A stretch of DNA of 64,000 nucleotides from Macropodus opercularis (taxonomy: Eukaryota; Chordata; Actinopteri; Anabantiformes; Osphronemidae): positions 6,342,001-6,406,000 of the forward strand of contig CM061098.1 in the NCBI GenBank assembly GCA_030770545.1. The letters run 5' to 3'. How positions within the stretch are numbered: position 1 is the first letter of the stretch; the number at the start of each line of letters is the position of its first letter. The notes under the pieces are model-generated. The model was not told the origin of the DNA and made no database searches. It was given only the letters and a program-made list of their open reading frames with translations. A program made the translations under genes and the position numbers. This document shows, one piece after another, positions 21,279-34,300 of this stretch.

Positions 21279-24200
21279 CCTTGCTGAGAAGAAAATCTTA
21301 AAGTGCGGATACTGAAGTTCAACTCTGGGACATAATTATTATTTGTGGGAATATTTACTTTCCATCATGTGCACAAGCTTTAAATATCTCTCTTGAAAAA
21401 ATAAATTCTGTATCTATATACTCCTGTATGTGTCCTCATTTCCGAATGCGTGAGCCCACCCAGTCGAGCGGATTTGATTACAGCGACAACAACAAAGGCT
21501 GTCTAAGGATTCGGTGGAAGGTGACGTGGATCATGTGACGCCTCTGCTGCTCCCTCACTAGAGGACACCTCTTTTCTATGGCAACTGCATAAACATCTGT
21601 CTCCCCGTTCTTGAGACAATATACAAAGCTGTAATTCCTTGTACTCGTCATGTGTTCGCTTAAGTAAGGACATAAGATGCAGCACTAAACAACCAAGGTG
21701 GACATGGTGAAATGTGATGGCAGCACAAAAACTGACCAGCTCTAAAGCTCACTGATAAACAGGCATTGGAGTTGATATTCTGATATTTTCATGAATGACG
21801 TGATGGATAATTACAGTGGAAAGTACTTGACCCTTTATCAGTGACTTAATATTGATGTAATTGTTAATGTTTTACAGTGAGCAGTAAGTTGATCTCATGA
21901 TGTTTGTTGCTAAATATGGAATAAATTATTACAGGGTCACCTTTTATGAAGCCTTTGTAAAGACAAAGTTCATAAATTCAATCACATGTCTCTTCACCCA
22001 GTGAAGGCAGAGTTAACGCTGTTTTTCATTTCCAGCTTGTAACGTTCATGATTTTATCTCACCTTGTGTCAAAACACGTTTTAGGGATCTGTTGATACAC
22101 GTGTCCAAGCACCATCCATGGTCTTTAACATGTTGTACATTCTCCACATCGCGCTTTGCATTACACAGAGGAGCAATTGACTTCATGCTGACAGAGTCCC
22201 TAAACCTGCAGTCTAAAAGCAACGTTTTCCTCCTGCTGAAAATGAAAATACCTTAGGGTAGCGGAAATGCACAGAGTGGAGTCATTTAAAAATACTTTAA
22301 AAAGATTTATGATTTTATGATATATGGCCAAACACCATTTACTATGGGAGTAGTATTTCTTCTCTTGCAAATAGGTGCACTGGTTGTTGTAGAGTGAGAA
22401 TAATTATCCTGGCTTTTTACTTATGAAATGTGAGCATGAAGCCCATTTTGTCTGAAAAACTGTATTACATTCAGACAAGTTATAATTGACCATTAACAGG
22501 CTGGAAAACAAACACTGGTTGGTTTTAAACCACAGCCAGGAGCAGCAGATCTCTATCTGTAATCCTCAGATGTGGTTGGCTCCTGCTCCTGTATACGTCT
22601 GGACTATAAATGAAGCATCACTAATGGGATAATAACCACAGATATCCTGGTGGAGCACAGCGCTGCGCGGTTTTTCAGCTTAAGGTTTGTTTGAGTGTCC
22701 CCTTCATTACCTTTTGAGTTGTGATGAGTTGGCACAAAGTGAAACGACTGATTAAAGGCTGCCGGCAGCTTTAGAGGATGAGTTTTCAGTTATCTGTGAC
22801 CATGAAGTTTCTTCCACTGAAGCAAACAAACCAGTGACCAGGACTCTACAAGTATAAACTGGACTTACTGGTCCAGCTTATTTATATTTTGACTGAGCTG
22901 TTAAAGCTGGAAATGACTACTACTATAGTAACAGTATAGTATACTTGAACTTATATACAGTAAGTGTTCAACATTCTTCCAGGTGGACCTGTGTTATTAT
23001 GTGGGGCCTCCAGGAGACTGACTCTTCATGCAGGTCTTTCTATAGTCAAATCAAATATGATAATCATGAACCGTTTATGCAAAGCACCTTACTATATTCT
23101 ATTAATGTGCTTCATTTGGTATTTATTATATCCATCCTTATTAGTCAGTAACTGCTTACACTACATGATTAATGTTCTAATTGTTACCTAAATGTCCTTG
23201 GGCCAAAGATTTGAATCCATGGCAAAAGCTCTTGTTCCCATTTTTTTCATAAAGTTTTGTGTATGCTGTCTGTTCCCTCTAACTTTGATATTGCCCTGTT
23301 TTTAATTTCAGAACTTTGCGATGCCGGCTCTGCTTGAAATGACCTCCTCTGCTTCGGAGCAACAATTCCCCTACCAGACATGAATGTGACAATAATGTTT
23401 GTAAGCTGACACATTTTCAAGGGATTATTCCCCGGAGGAGGCTTTTTCTTTCTGTGGCTGTCAGCTGAATGACAGTAAGATGAGTATAGTATATTGCTCA
23501 ACAGGCAGTTCATTCACTGTGGAATAAAATTAAACAGAGACTGACAAAAAGTGAAATTATGGGTTGTGGTGATGGATTGCCTTGCTTAAGACGCATTTTC
23601 CACAATGACATTACAGTTTTTCGTGCTGCACAAAAAAGAGTAACAGCAATAATAACATAGAGGGAGCCTGAGCATCAGCATTATCTTTTTTGGGGAAGCC
23701 TCTGCTTGACTAGATAGGACTCAGTGGAACATGACAGGAAGTTTAGGAAGGAAACAGATGATGTCTAGCAGGGGTCATGAGCTGGTTTTAAACCCGTGAT
23801 GACAGGAACACATGGTGTTCACCTCCAGCCTACTGAGCCACAGACCAATGATTTATCTTTAAACCAAACTCCAGAATGTGCCAATGACTTTCTCTCTCTA
23901 TCTCTGCTAAGCCATGTGTTTGGCACACACATACTTGGGGATTTTCAAAGTGCCTGGTCTGGTTAAATAGAGAGTCCCCCTAGAATAAGATTACTTTAAA
24001 ATTTTTCATGCCGCTGTTATTCTAAGAGAGGTCATGTTTACATGAGTTGAGTAGCTTTTCAAGGGGTGGCCCCATGTGGGCCAACTCCACTGACGTACAA
24101 GGAAAGTCTGGACCTTTCATAGTCAAATGTCTATACATTTACCACGTTTTCCTCATTGAATTGAACTCCTCTATTTTAGATGTAATACACACAAATATCT

Positions 24201-25149
24201 CACTTTGTTAAACAGGATGAGGGAAAGATAATTCCTGAAATAATCTTGTGTACTTGTTTAATTTCCACACACATGAACTTTTGTGATCTGAGTCATGTCA
24301 AACCCACCCCGTGTCATCCTTATCAGTCTTTGTGTACACTGAATACCTCAGTGCCTCCTCCGCTGTGTTTTCCAGACAGGCCATTGGTTGACTGTGGGCT
24401 GATCCGCGTGGTTTGCCTTTAATGTTTACCTGTTGCAGGCAGATGTTCTCCAGGAAAAAGAGGAACACATTTTGGTTCGGTGTCAGTGCTCTGTGTACCC
24501 AGATCCTCAGTCAACAGTGTGGTTTAGTAGAAACGACTTTTAGCTATAAACTGTGGGTTCGTTAGTTTGCAACACATTTCAGTAGTTGGACTGATTATAA
24601 ATATGATGTGTGGCATGTCTGTTTCTTTCTATGCTATGACTACAGTTTAGCATCCTTCATATTAGTAATAATAATAAATTCTGTATTTATCTGTGCGAAG
24701 TCTGTCTGTGCTTGCGCCATAAAAGGTTATTGAGGTGAAGGAGAATGTCTTTATTTATGATTCTGTCTCTTCCATAAAAGTGGTGAACAATTTTGCCACA
24801 TGTTGTCCTGATGTTGAATATTTAAAAATGTTCTTATATTAGACCCAGATGCTACTGGAGTTCACAATCCTGTTTATCAAACACAGTAACACATTTTAAT
24901 CGACAACATACTTTAACCTTTTTAATTTGGTTTGTGTAAAAATAGTAAATTAAAATACCTATAAAATATTATAAAATATAGTTTATTTTAATAAAGTTTA
25001 TCAAAAAATAAAATATTGTTATGACTGTATAAATTCATAAATTTGTTGACGAATTAATGCTGGAATAACTCTATAATATATTGTAATAAATTGTTCACAA
25101 ACTTGTAAAAGGTTTGTGTTTCCTCCTGTAAATGCTCGCGTCTCCGCTG

Positions 25150-25337
25150 TTTCAGCCAATGAGGGAGCACGTAGCTCACGCCGCCGTTGGAGCCTCCGGA
25201 CAAGCCGACGCCATCTTGTTAACGAGCTAACTTTTGAAAGGAAGGTTAGCAGAGAATGGAGATCAAATGGACAACAAGAAGCACCAGGGCAGCTAAAAAC
25301 CGAGTGTCTCTGTATGTGGCAAGGTGTTATTGGACTG
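25150..25337 (+). promoter_or_regulatory. Promoter and first exon of an unidentified transcript
   Basis: A CpG-containing island in AT-rich surroundings holds a CCAAT box (25156-25160) and a YY1-like GACGCCATCTTG (25207-25218). An ATG in good context (AGAGAATGG, 25256-25258) follows, and the frame stays open for 27 codons into a consensus donor CTG|GTAAGT at 25337/25338. YY1 sites just downstream of the start are typical of housekeeping or lncRNA promoters. The encoded stretch begins MEIKWTTRSTRAAKNR and I recognise no family. It could equally be a 5' UTR exon or the start of a long non-coding RNA. The strand is set by the donor. Confidence 0.5.
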
Positions 25338-28300
25338 GTAAGTGTTTCCTGCTGTTTCTTTGAAGTATTTTGTAGTAATAGACGTAATAAAGTAGTTACC
25401 AAGCTAATTCAATGCTACATGCTCATGAAAATGTTACGCTAAGCAGCGTATTTTGACTGAAATTTACACTGTAAGGTATTTTTAATTAATTAATTTTGTT
25501 AGTGTGTCAAAACTTAAACGTTGCGGCAGTGGCTGTATATTTGCAGGTCAAATAAATCACAGAAAAAAGTATCACTGTAGCAGAAATGCTAACATTTCGT
25601 TCTTACTGTGTTGGTGGCAAATTTCAGCTCTGGGTAAAAGTTTGTTTTCAGAGGCAAGAGAGAACTTTTAGCTAGGAAAAATAATTTATTTAGCCTATTT
25701 TCTGGTGTATCTCTTGTCCAGTCCGACCTGTTTCTAAGGGAAGTTACTAATTATAAATGTAACATATGCACATGCAATATTTTTCTTATGTTTTAAAGTT
25801 ACACTATAAAGTTAAGACAAATAAAGACAATTTTGCCTTTTTAGTTAGTTTGTCTATTTGGGAAAACGTTTTAGTGAAGTCTTAGCATTTATAACTGTAT
25901 ACGACATTTCCATCTTTGCCCACCAACCATCGGTTTGGTTTAGTTTGAGCAACAGTCACTAACTTTAGAAACACGTATTTCTGTTATGTATTGTAATGGA
26001 AGTTTTTTAAATCCAGAGACAGCTGGGGGTCTTTGAGTATTTGGAAGTGCTGAATTGATTGTTTTATGTCTTTTTGTAAGGATTCCTTTGTCTTTCAGAA
26101 GAACTCTGTAACCTGTCTCTGCGACTTGAACACACCAATAATACATGAATAGCCATCTGTTAGAAATCATGTGTTGCACAACAGCATATACTTGTGTTTT
26201 CTATTAATGTAACGGGGAAATGTTGTCAGTTCACATGCTGGGCAGGATTGCAAAGGTTTTTAAACCGAACATATCTGCAAAATGTTTGCTGACACTGTAT
26301 TTCTCCTAGAAACACAACGCTCACTTCTGATGACCACACATGTTTTAAACTTTATATGGGTACGATTGTGGTCTACTTTAATGCTTAAAAGACATCTTTT
26401 TAAGACATAGGACAAACTCAATCTTTGCTAAAGTATTTTAAACCTTATTTGCCTGAACCAAGCCACAGATGGAACTCTAGATGTGATCAAATCTTAAAAG
26501 TGTCATCTTTGTAGAAAAATGTTGTTGATGCATGTTAGTAGACATTTTAAGTAAGATTGTAGCTTAAGACGAAAGTACAGTGTAAAGGCACATTATATGA
26601 TTATAAGATCTTGATTTAGCGGACGCAGCTTATAATATGTGCATTAAGCCTCTATCCAAAACTGCAAGTGCATCTCATATATAAGCAATGTGTGCTCTTT
26701 TCAGCATTAACCTTCTGGCCCATGATGATTTTCTCCACCCTCCGGCCCTCCTGACTCATCTCCTCTGTGTCTTTCAGTGGCATCCACGGTCAGTGTGCTT
26801 TGTATATTGCTGATGTCTGTGTTTATTAGTCTTACACGCAGTGTTAGACAGAGATGTCACCTACCAAACGCCACAACGTGTACACACATACATTATATAC
26901 GCAATTCACACAACCAACAAAAACAAGATCTTCACGCTTTTTGTTTGATAACAATGCGGTGCAGATAATTTGTTGATAAAATTTTTCTTTGGGGATTTAT
27001 TGTGGGGATGTGGCTATTGCCTACCCTCAAGAGCTTTCTTTTAGCATATGCTGAATGTTTAATCAGTTAACCTGAAGGAGATCTAGTGCATCAAAAGCAA
27101 GGACAATTCTCTGATATTTGCATATGGCTCATGCTTGCACACTTATGTAGTGGTCTAATATTTGTGCCTGTCCAAAAATGGTGCTTATAAAGTAATTAGT
27201 AGCTCAGCTTGCCAATTAAATGTGCTCATGGCTGCTGCTCCTGCTTGATGTGTGTTGGGCTTTAAACAGAGGTGTAGATGGGAGGACAAACTCATCTCTC
27301 TAGACAGGGGAGGGAAGCCTAGAAAGCTTGGCTGTGTCTGTGCCTCTCAACTGGCTGTGCGAGCAGATAAGAAAAGAGGCACAAGAAAGCTGCTGATTCT
27401 GGGTTTATTCCACACTTCCCCCCTCTACTAGTCTGTCTTTTTCTGTGCAGCTGCAGGTCTGGGAGTTGACCTGCATTAAGACATCAGAAACTGCCTGACG
27501 GGCTAATAGGAACAGTTTTCTAGAACATCTTCAATAGCTTGTTAAACTGTGGAGTTTGGCAGTCATTTAAGGAAATCTGCTATTATGGTTTAAATAGGGT
27601 TCATCTAATCTGTGTTGGCAGATTAGAAATGCCTGGGCATCATCCAAATGCTTCTTCATAAACTGATGTCTCTTTCTCCACTAATGTATTTATTAGACAT
27701 GTACAAATCTGTCTTTTTTAGCAGTTGAATGAATGAAGCTCACAAGCCAAAATTCCTTTAAACATATTACATTTCATGTATTATGTTTCTATGTACAGTC
27801 TGCAGAGCTTAAAGAAAAAGATCTTTCCAGTCTAACAATCTTTCCAAGACTTTGCAGTTTTTCTTGAAACATGCCTAAAGGTTTACTGTAACTATTTAGT
27901 TTTTTTGTTTTTCTATAAATCCATGCTGACTGGAAAATAGCTTTGGATTGGAGTGGTGTAGCCAGTGGGCATCTGACAGTGATTTGCTGGTTCAATTGCA
28001 TGATGGCTCCTATCCTCTAAGGCTACAGGGCACTAAGAACTAACCAATCACTGCCCATCAGCACTCCAGTTTTTGCAATTATAGGTCAGTGTGTGTCAAA
28101 ACATCATTGTCTTCCCTTTGAATGGCCCAGTCTTAGTTCCCACTGCAATCAGTTATGTTTTTCTCTTTGCTATTTAAAGTGGAACAGAAATGCAGTAACA
28201 GCATGGCCACTGAATCATTGTTGTTTGACTTGTTTTAGAATAATACTCCCCTGCCAAAATCCAGGCGAATGGAACAGGATGCTCTAATCAATCTTCGCTC

Positions 28301-31300
28301 CTTTTCTGATGAGAAATGCAAATCTGCTTCCTGTTACTGTAGCGTTCACTAAGTTCTGTAGTTTAATAGAATTAATTTCCTGAAATGGAGAATGCAGTCA
28401 TGAGTAGTTGATGCATTATTTACCTCTGGTATTTAATTAGTATGAGAATGAAACAAATGAACATGTTCACAAGGAATAAAAATGTTTAAAACACTTTTGG
28501 ATGAAATAGATTTCACCTTTGATAACACTGAATAGTTACAGTTTAAGTTTAAGTATTGTAAAGTTAGTAAAAGCTAGTGTGCATGCCAGTGTCAATAATG
28601 TAAATAGGTATTATCTGTCACAAATCAAGCATGTCATGCCTGCAAACAATTCTGCCTTAATAGTTCATAAACAGTGACTACAACTGCTCAGTGTTCAAGT
28701 TCTGTCTTAGCTTTTCATTTTAACTATGATTGCACTTTGTGAAATAGTGAGGGGTTCAAGTTCGGGCCTGTGTTTGACGTTTTGACTGTGTCTTTGAGTG
28801 TCGTTTGGACTGTTAATGTCCCTGTTGTTGGGTAGCAGCCCACGGAGCAAAGTGACACCTTCCTGACAGGGTCAGCTCAGCCCTCTGAGACATGGCCTCT
28901 TAACTGGCCATAACAAGATAATAACAGTGTGCAGCTTCCCAGATCAACAGCAAATTGTTTGTTTAAATGTTTTTGGTTGGAGGAAGGGGAGTAGGTTTTA
29001 CCAAACACTAATAACACATAATACATGAATAGCCCTCCGCTGACACTGAAATGAACTCAGTAATAATCTGATTATAAAATAATCTATGCTATGCATGCAG
29101 ATGATAAACAAATAATTTTGACTTGAACACCGTGAGATCTGCTCACCAGCTTCCTGGCTCCTATGTGCATGTGTGTGTGTTGTAGTTCAAGATAAATTTA
29201 TCAAAAAAAAATCCACATTTAATATGACTGCAGATTTCACTAGTGTCTGCATACTTATATACAGACAGCACACCTTCACACTTATAACTGTGATTAAGAA
29301 GGAATGGCAGAGTGACTGATGCCAACATTTTGCTGTCTAATGGGAAGGGAAGTGTTCGCTTGGCCCCAGTAGAGGACCTGAAAGTGGAGCTTAGGGGAGC
29401 TAATAGCTCATTCCATCCATCTTTAGTGTGTAACACTGCAGTGATGGGAAAGTTATGACACTGATTGTCTTAGCCTACAGGCTGGTGCACTCACTTTGTT
29501 GTTGGTCTGTGAGCTAAAGCTAATGTGGCTAAGCTGTGCAGTGTATAGGAATATTCTGAAGGCAATCTTGGCTCACTGACAAGAGATTCAAGTTCAGAGA
29601 ATAGGGCAATTTCACAAAATACCAATGTAATGCTCTCATTTTGATGTTTTAAAGAAATTGGGAAAGTCACTCTAAATTCTAAACATGTGTAGTTTCTCCT
29701 TCAGCCACTACTTCGGTTTGTGTATGTTGCACCTCTCTCAGCGTTGCATTTCTCAATGAGCTGCCCCCAGTCCTGTGTTTATGCTGGCTTTGTTTTTATG
29801 ACAACTCCAGTGATCCGTCGGCACTTGTGTTAACACAGCTGAGGCAGATTAAACAGACTGTTGTTCTTCCTTCTTACCTGACTCTGGGCTCTGTTGGTAG
29901 TTACGGTAGTTGGTTGTACTTCAGAAGCAGATGCAGAATTGTGCATGGACTTTTCCTCTCACCCAGAAGGTTTTTGGCCAGTGTGCTATTGCGATATATG
30001 GTGACAGTGACACCTGTAAAACATAGATTGACTGTTTTTATGTGAAAACTGGCTTCAAATAGGATACAAATGTACATACAGCAGTGAATAGAAAACACTG
30101 CTAGCGCCAGCGTTTCAAATGTGAATAAATGTGTGACAAAATGTTTGAATTTTAGTTGAACACATCAACTTTGCCACCTTTTGCTGATTGAACAATTAAT
30201 TACAAAATTTTTTTAAAACGATGTACTAACTTCACTAGAATAATAAACAATAGGCAACGCCTGCTTGTTACATATCTTATATGAGCTTAATTTACAGCCA
30301 CAGTTGGCACAGGTTATGGAATCCACGTGGATGAGTGACAGCAGTGAGCTGGCTAGTATCCATCAGTGTGGGTTTGTCAGTCGTTCTGTGAGCTTTGTTG
30401 GTGGGATTGTGGGAGAGCCAACTCCAGTAAATTTTTTTTATGATGTAGCAGTCATTGATTCTGTTGCTCTGTGCCAAGAAAGACCCAGATGTATTGTAGC
30501 TGCCACATTCTGTTTCTGTGGTTTATACATACATTAAGGGACATGAGAGAACACAGAGAACAACATACTTTTGATGTTCGTTTGCCTTTTCTCTAGCTGA
30601 AGGGTCATCAATAATTTTAGAAAACTAATGAGAGATAACAACCATGTCATTTATTATCCTGAAAGTTCTTTTCCTGACAACAAACCCAATACACTTAACG
30701 TCTCGCTCACCCACTCCTCCCCTTTCAGGCAGTGACACATTCAGACAGTGACAGTGAACAGGACTGGAGCCATGCTTGCAGATGGACCTTGAAGTTTTTA
30801 AAGGGACGTTTGACCTTGCAGTAATGCCCTACTGGCAGCCCTCACTGCCCGGCTGCAAACTGTAACCCTATAGTCTTTTTGTCATGCTCCATATCCTCCT
30901 GGTGACCGCAAGCTCAATTATACAGCTGACCCAGGCTCGATGATATAACCTTGGTTGTCTTTTGGGGCTGCTGGGGCTCAGAGGTGCAGCTCTTGTCTAT
31001 CATGACATGTCAACATTGAGTGTTGACCAGATATTTCCCTGAGTGGTTGCCATGGTGGTTTTGGAGGGACAGTGGCTCCCATATAAAGCCCTGTATACTC
31101 CAGCACTTTCAGAAACTTTAAAAGGATTAAAGATTATTAAGGACACACAACATTAGTTTATATATAATGGTTTATAATACTAAAGCTCCACAAGCAGCAG
31201 ACTAATATAGTACCAGTTACAAGATCTGGGCTAAAACTTAAGGAAACTTAAGTCTGTGCTTACAGTACAAAATCTGCTCTAGCAGCCAGGCTTGTACAGT

Positions 31301-34300
31301 AAGTAAATTGTAGCAACATTAGGTGAAACCCCAGCAGCTCTTTTCTGAACCTACTTCTGTTACTTAATGATTTGTGCTGCATACGATGTTGATCATTTGA
31401 GGCATAACCCTTACCCATATCAAGTTGATTCAGATCTCATCCACAATTTAGTTTTTCAGTTACCTTCTTCAATAATGGCAATACATGAGGATATAAAAAT
31501 ATTTCCACCGTATCACCAAGCTATTGAACCCCTATGTAAACTGACTTTTTTTTAATATTATCATGCTGACAGGAGACCTCCATGGTATATAGACACTGTA
31601 CAGTATGATATGAATGCCTACTCAATCTTTGTGGAGCTAGACATTCCTATAGTCTATGCATGCTCAGCAGCTGTGATGCATTAATGTGCAGCATACTTAG
31701 TATGCACTATAAGCTCTGGAAAGACTGGCTGCCGGTGGTGAAGTGTTGCCTAATGGATGAGGAGTAGATTTACATTTCTAAAGTCATGTGCATATTGCGG
31801 TGAAAGAATTCCAACATGCATGCAAGACTAGTTTTAAAGCACAGAGACTACAGTGGTTCAGGTAACAGGATGTTTTTGTCTATTTTGCGGTTTTAGGACT
31901 GGTTCAGCTAAAATATTCTCACAATTGTCTTATAATATTTTAAAATACAATTCTAAAAATACGTTTTGCAGTTAGACAATAAGAATTTTGTATAGACAAA
32001 TAAAAAAGAAATATCATCTTATTTACAGTATGTCATTAGGCTGTATCTCTCCCTGCACTGCACATACTGTACAGATGTCAATGAAATCCAAATTCGCATA
32101 TTTCCCAATTCTGGATGAAGATGAATTCAAATATAAATATCTCACCAAAGCTCTCTTATTCAGTTGAGTATCTGATTAGCACATTGGTGGCATTTTTGGT
32201 GGCAAGATAGGTATTAATGTTGGTACAGACACTTTATTACAATTGTCCTCCTCAGAGTCAATTGTAATGAGTGTGTAAAGTGTGTAGTTATGTTGATTAA
32301 TTAGCTATAAATACCTGGTATTAGTGGTAGAATGCTGACTGTGGCAAACAACAATCTCCTAAGTATGTGCAATTACTGTCATCGTAAGCATCCTATATTG
32401 GCATCTGTAAATACTGTAACATAAGCATTTAACTCAAAGGCACACTGGGAGTCTTATCGAGTATGTTGGTGCAATCATTTTCCTTAAGCAAAAAAGAAAT
32501 GACACAGAGTTTTCTTAAAATAAGATTTTTAATATTACTTATTATCATAAAGATATATTTACACACTTTACAGAAATAGAAAATAAAAACACAAAGCTAC
32601 GCATGAAAGGAAAAATAAAATAAGTACTCCAAGAGCTAAAGCTTATCTTTTATAAATTAGAAACCAAAAGTTCAAATATGTACACAGTATTTCAACCATT
32701 TCTGATACACTTGTTTTATTTATTTATGTCATTTATTTTTGCCCAGTTCAACATCAAAACAGAGACAGGGACTGTACATTTGGCCTGGTGAGTAATATGA
32801 GCACACACCATAAACAGAATATAAGTTTTAGGAGTAATACATTGTCTTTCAAATGGAATCTGCTTGAGACCTAGTAACACTGTTGCTATGGCGTGTAAGC
32901 CTACAGACTGCATCTCTTCTGAGATTGTTCTGAATCTAGCTGATCTTAGACACAGCAGTTAAGTAGATGGAGAATCTGTTGCAATCAAGCCAGGAGGGGC
33001 CTGTGCTATTCTGGGTGTAGGAAGTCTCATTTTGAGAAGAGAAGATAATGACAGATCACAGTCATTTCCCTTAGGAGTCAAAATCTAGTTATCCTTTGGA
33101 TTGCCCAGCCAGTGGAAACGTGTGAATGCACTGGATTGAATATCAGCCTCTCGATCCTACAGACAGCCACTCTGAAGGCCAACATGATACTTTTTTGTGG
33201 CCTTAGAGCTTCACAAGGTAAAATCATGGAATGTGTTGTGTTCCGACTCTGTTACCATTTCCTAATGAATGAAGACGTTAGTTTGAAACTAATCGTATCT
33301 GAGAGTAATGACTAATAGTAGGGAAAAACATAAAACCTTTGTTTTTTGTGTGGGGCTAATCATTTCAAATCAGTGCGAGATTAAAATAGTTTAATCTCTG
33401 ACAGTAACAAATATTCTATCTCTCGGCTCATCCCCACTCCCAGCCAAATGCATTTGGACAAAAAGAACTAAACACAAAGGGGCAAGTTGTCAGAACAAAC
33501 ATTTTTCTACCAGGAAAACATGCTAACAAGTGCATAGGAACATTACTCAGACCTTGTGATGGTCACAGGAGGAACTGGAGAGAAAACACTGACAGGATAG
33601 GAATTGTTTCTCTTGTGTAAGCCTTGCTGGAATAGACCATTAAGGAAAATGGTTTTGCTCCTCGAGCATAATGTATTGGTTTACCATTTCAGTTTGAGCC
33701 TGGACGTGCTTGTCCTTCCACACCACAAGGCCCATTAACCTGATGTGCAGGGGAGGGCTGTGGGCTATGATCTACAAGAAAAGAATGCCTGAAAGCTTTC
33801 ACGTGTCCACGACATATTGTGCTGCAGACTACTTTTCTATTTTGTTACATCCACAAAAGATACAGCAGTTTACACTGTATTCAAAAAGTAAGCTTTGGAC
33901 AACCAGCTAGACAAGAATCAGACAAAATTGTCACAATACACTGGAAAACCATTCCATACCAAGAGACTCTTGTTTTCAGGGTGTATTTTTCCAGCAGCAT
34001 AATGGAATTGCAAAAGTGCAGCCTTGCGAACCCATGCAGAGAAGTCTTGGAGCAAAGCCACGTCTATTTGTTCAGACTTGTTGACACTGGAGGCTTTGGG
34101 TCAGTGGGATATTTGGCTTTGTTTTTTGGATTCAGATGATAATCAGACCAAGATTAAAATGGTACTTTACATAAACATTGGTTTGCTCTGGTCTCTGAAA
34201 GGGCAGCATGGCTGGTGCAGATGGTGAGGATACATTCATGAAGAACAGTGCGGATACAGACGTTGCTCGGCTCCATAACAGTAACTTCTGAGATGGGGAA

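Larger units (their letters stand above)
16296..25150. other. Intergenic region downstream of the intermediate filament gene
   Basis: An 8.9-kb gene-poor stretch. I see a TA microsatellite (21232-21276), a possible old repeat near 16.9 kb, a GC-richer open patch at 16.62-16.85 kb, and a short exon-like island ending in TGA at 23312-23383. None forms a supportable gene. Confidence 0.6.

Noticed and set aside
22534..22593. Imperfect inverted repeat CAGGAGCAG ... CTGCTCCTG near a TATAAAT
   Set aside because: Only about nine bases pair across a 40-nt loop, and no gene follows the TATA-like motif.
26138..29034. 17-nt identical string ATAATACATGAATAGCC at 26138 and 29018
   Set aside because: Flanks do not align, so there is no evidence of a repeat family or duplication beyond the short match.
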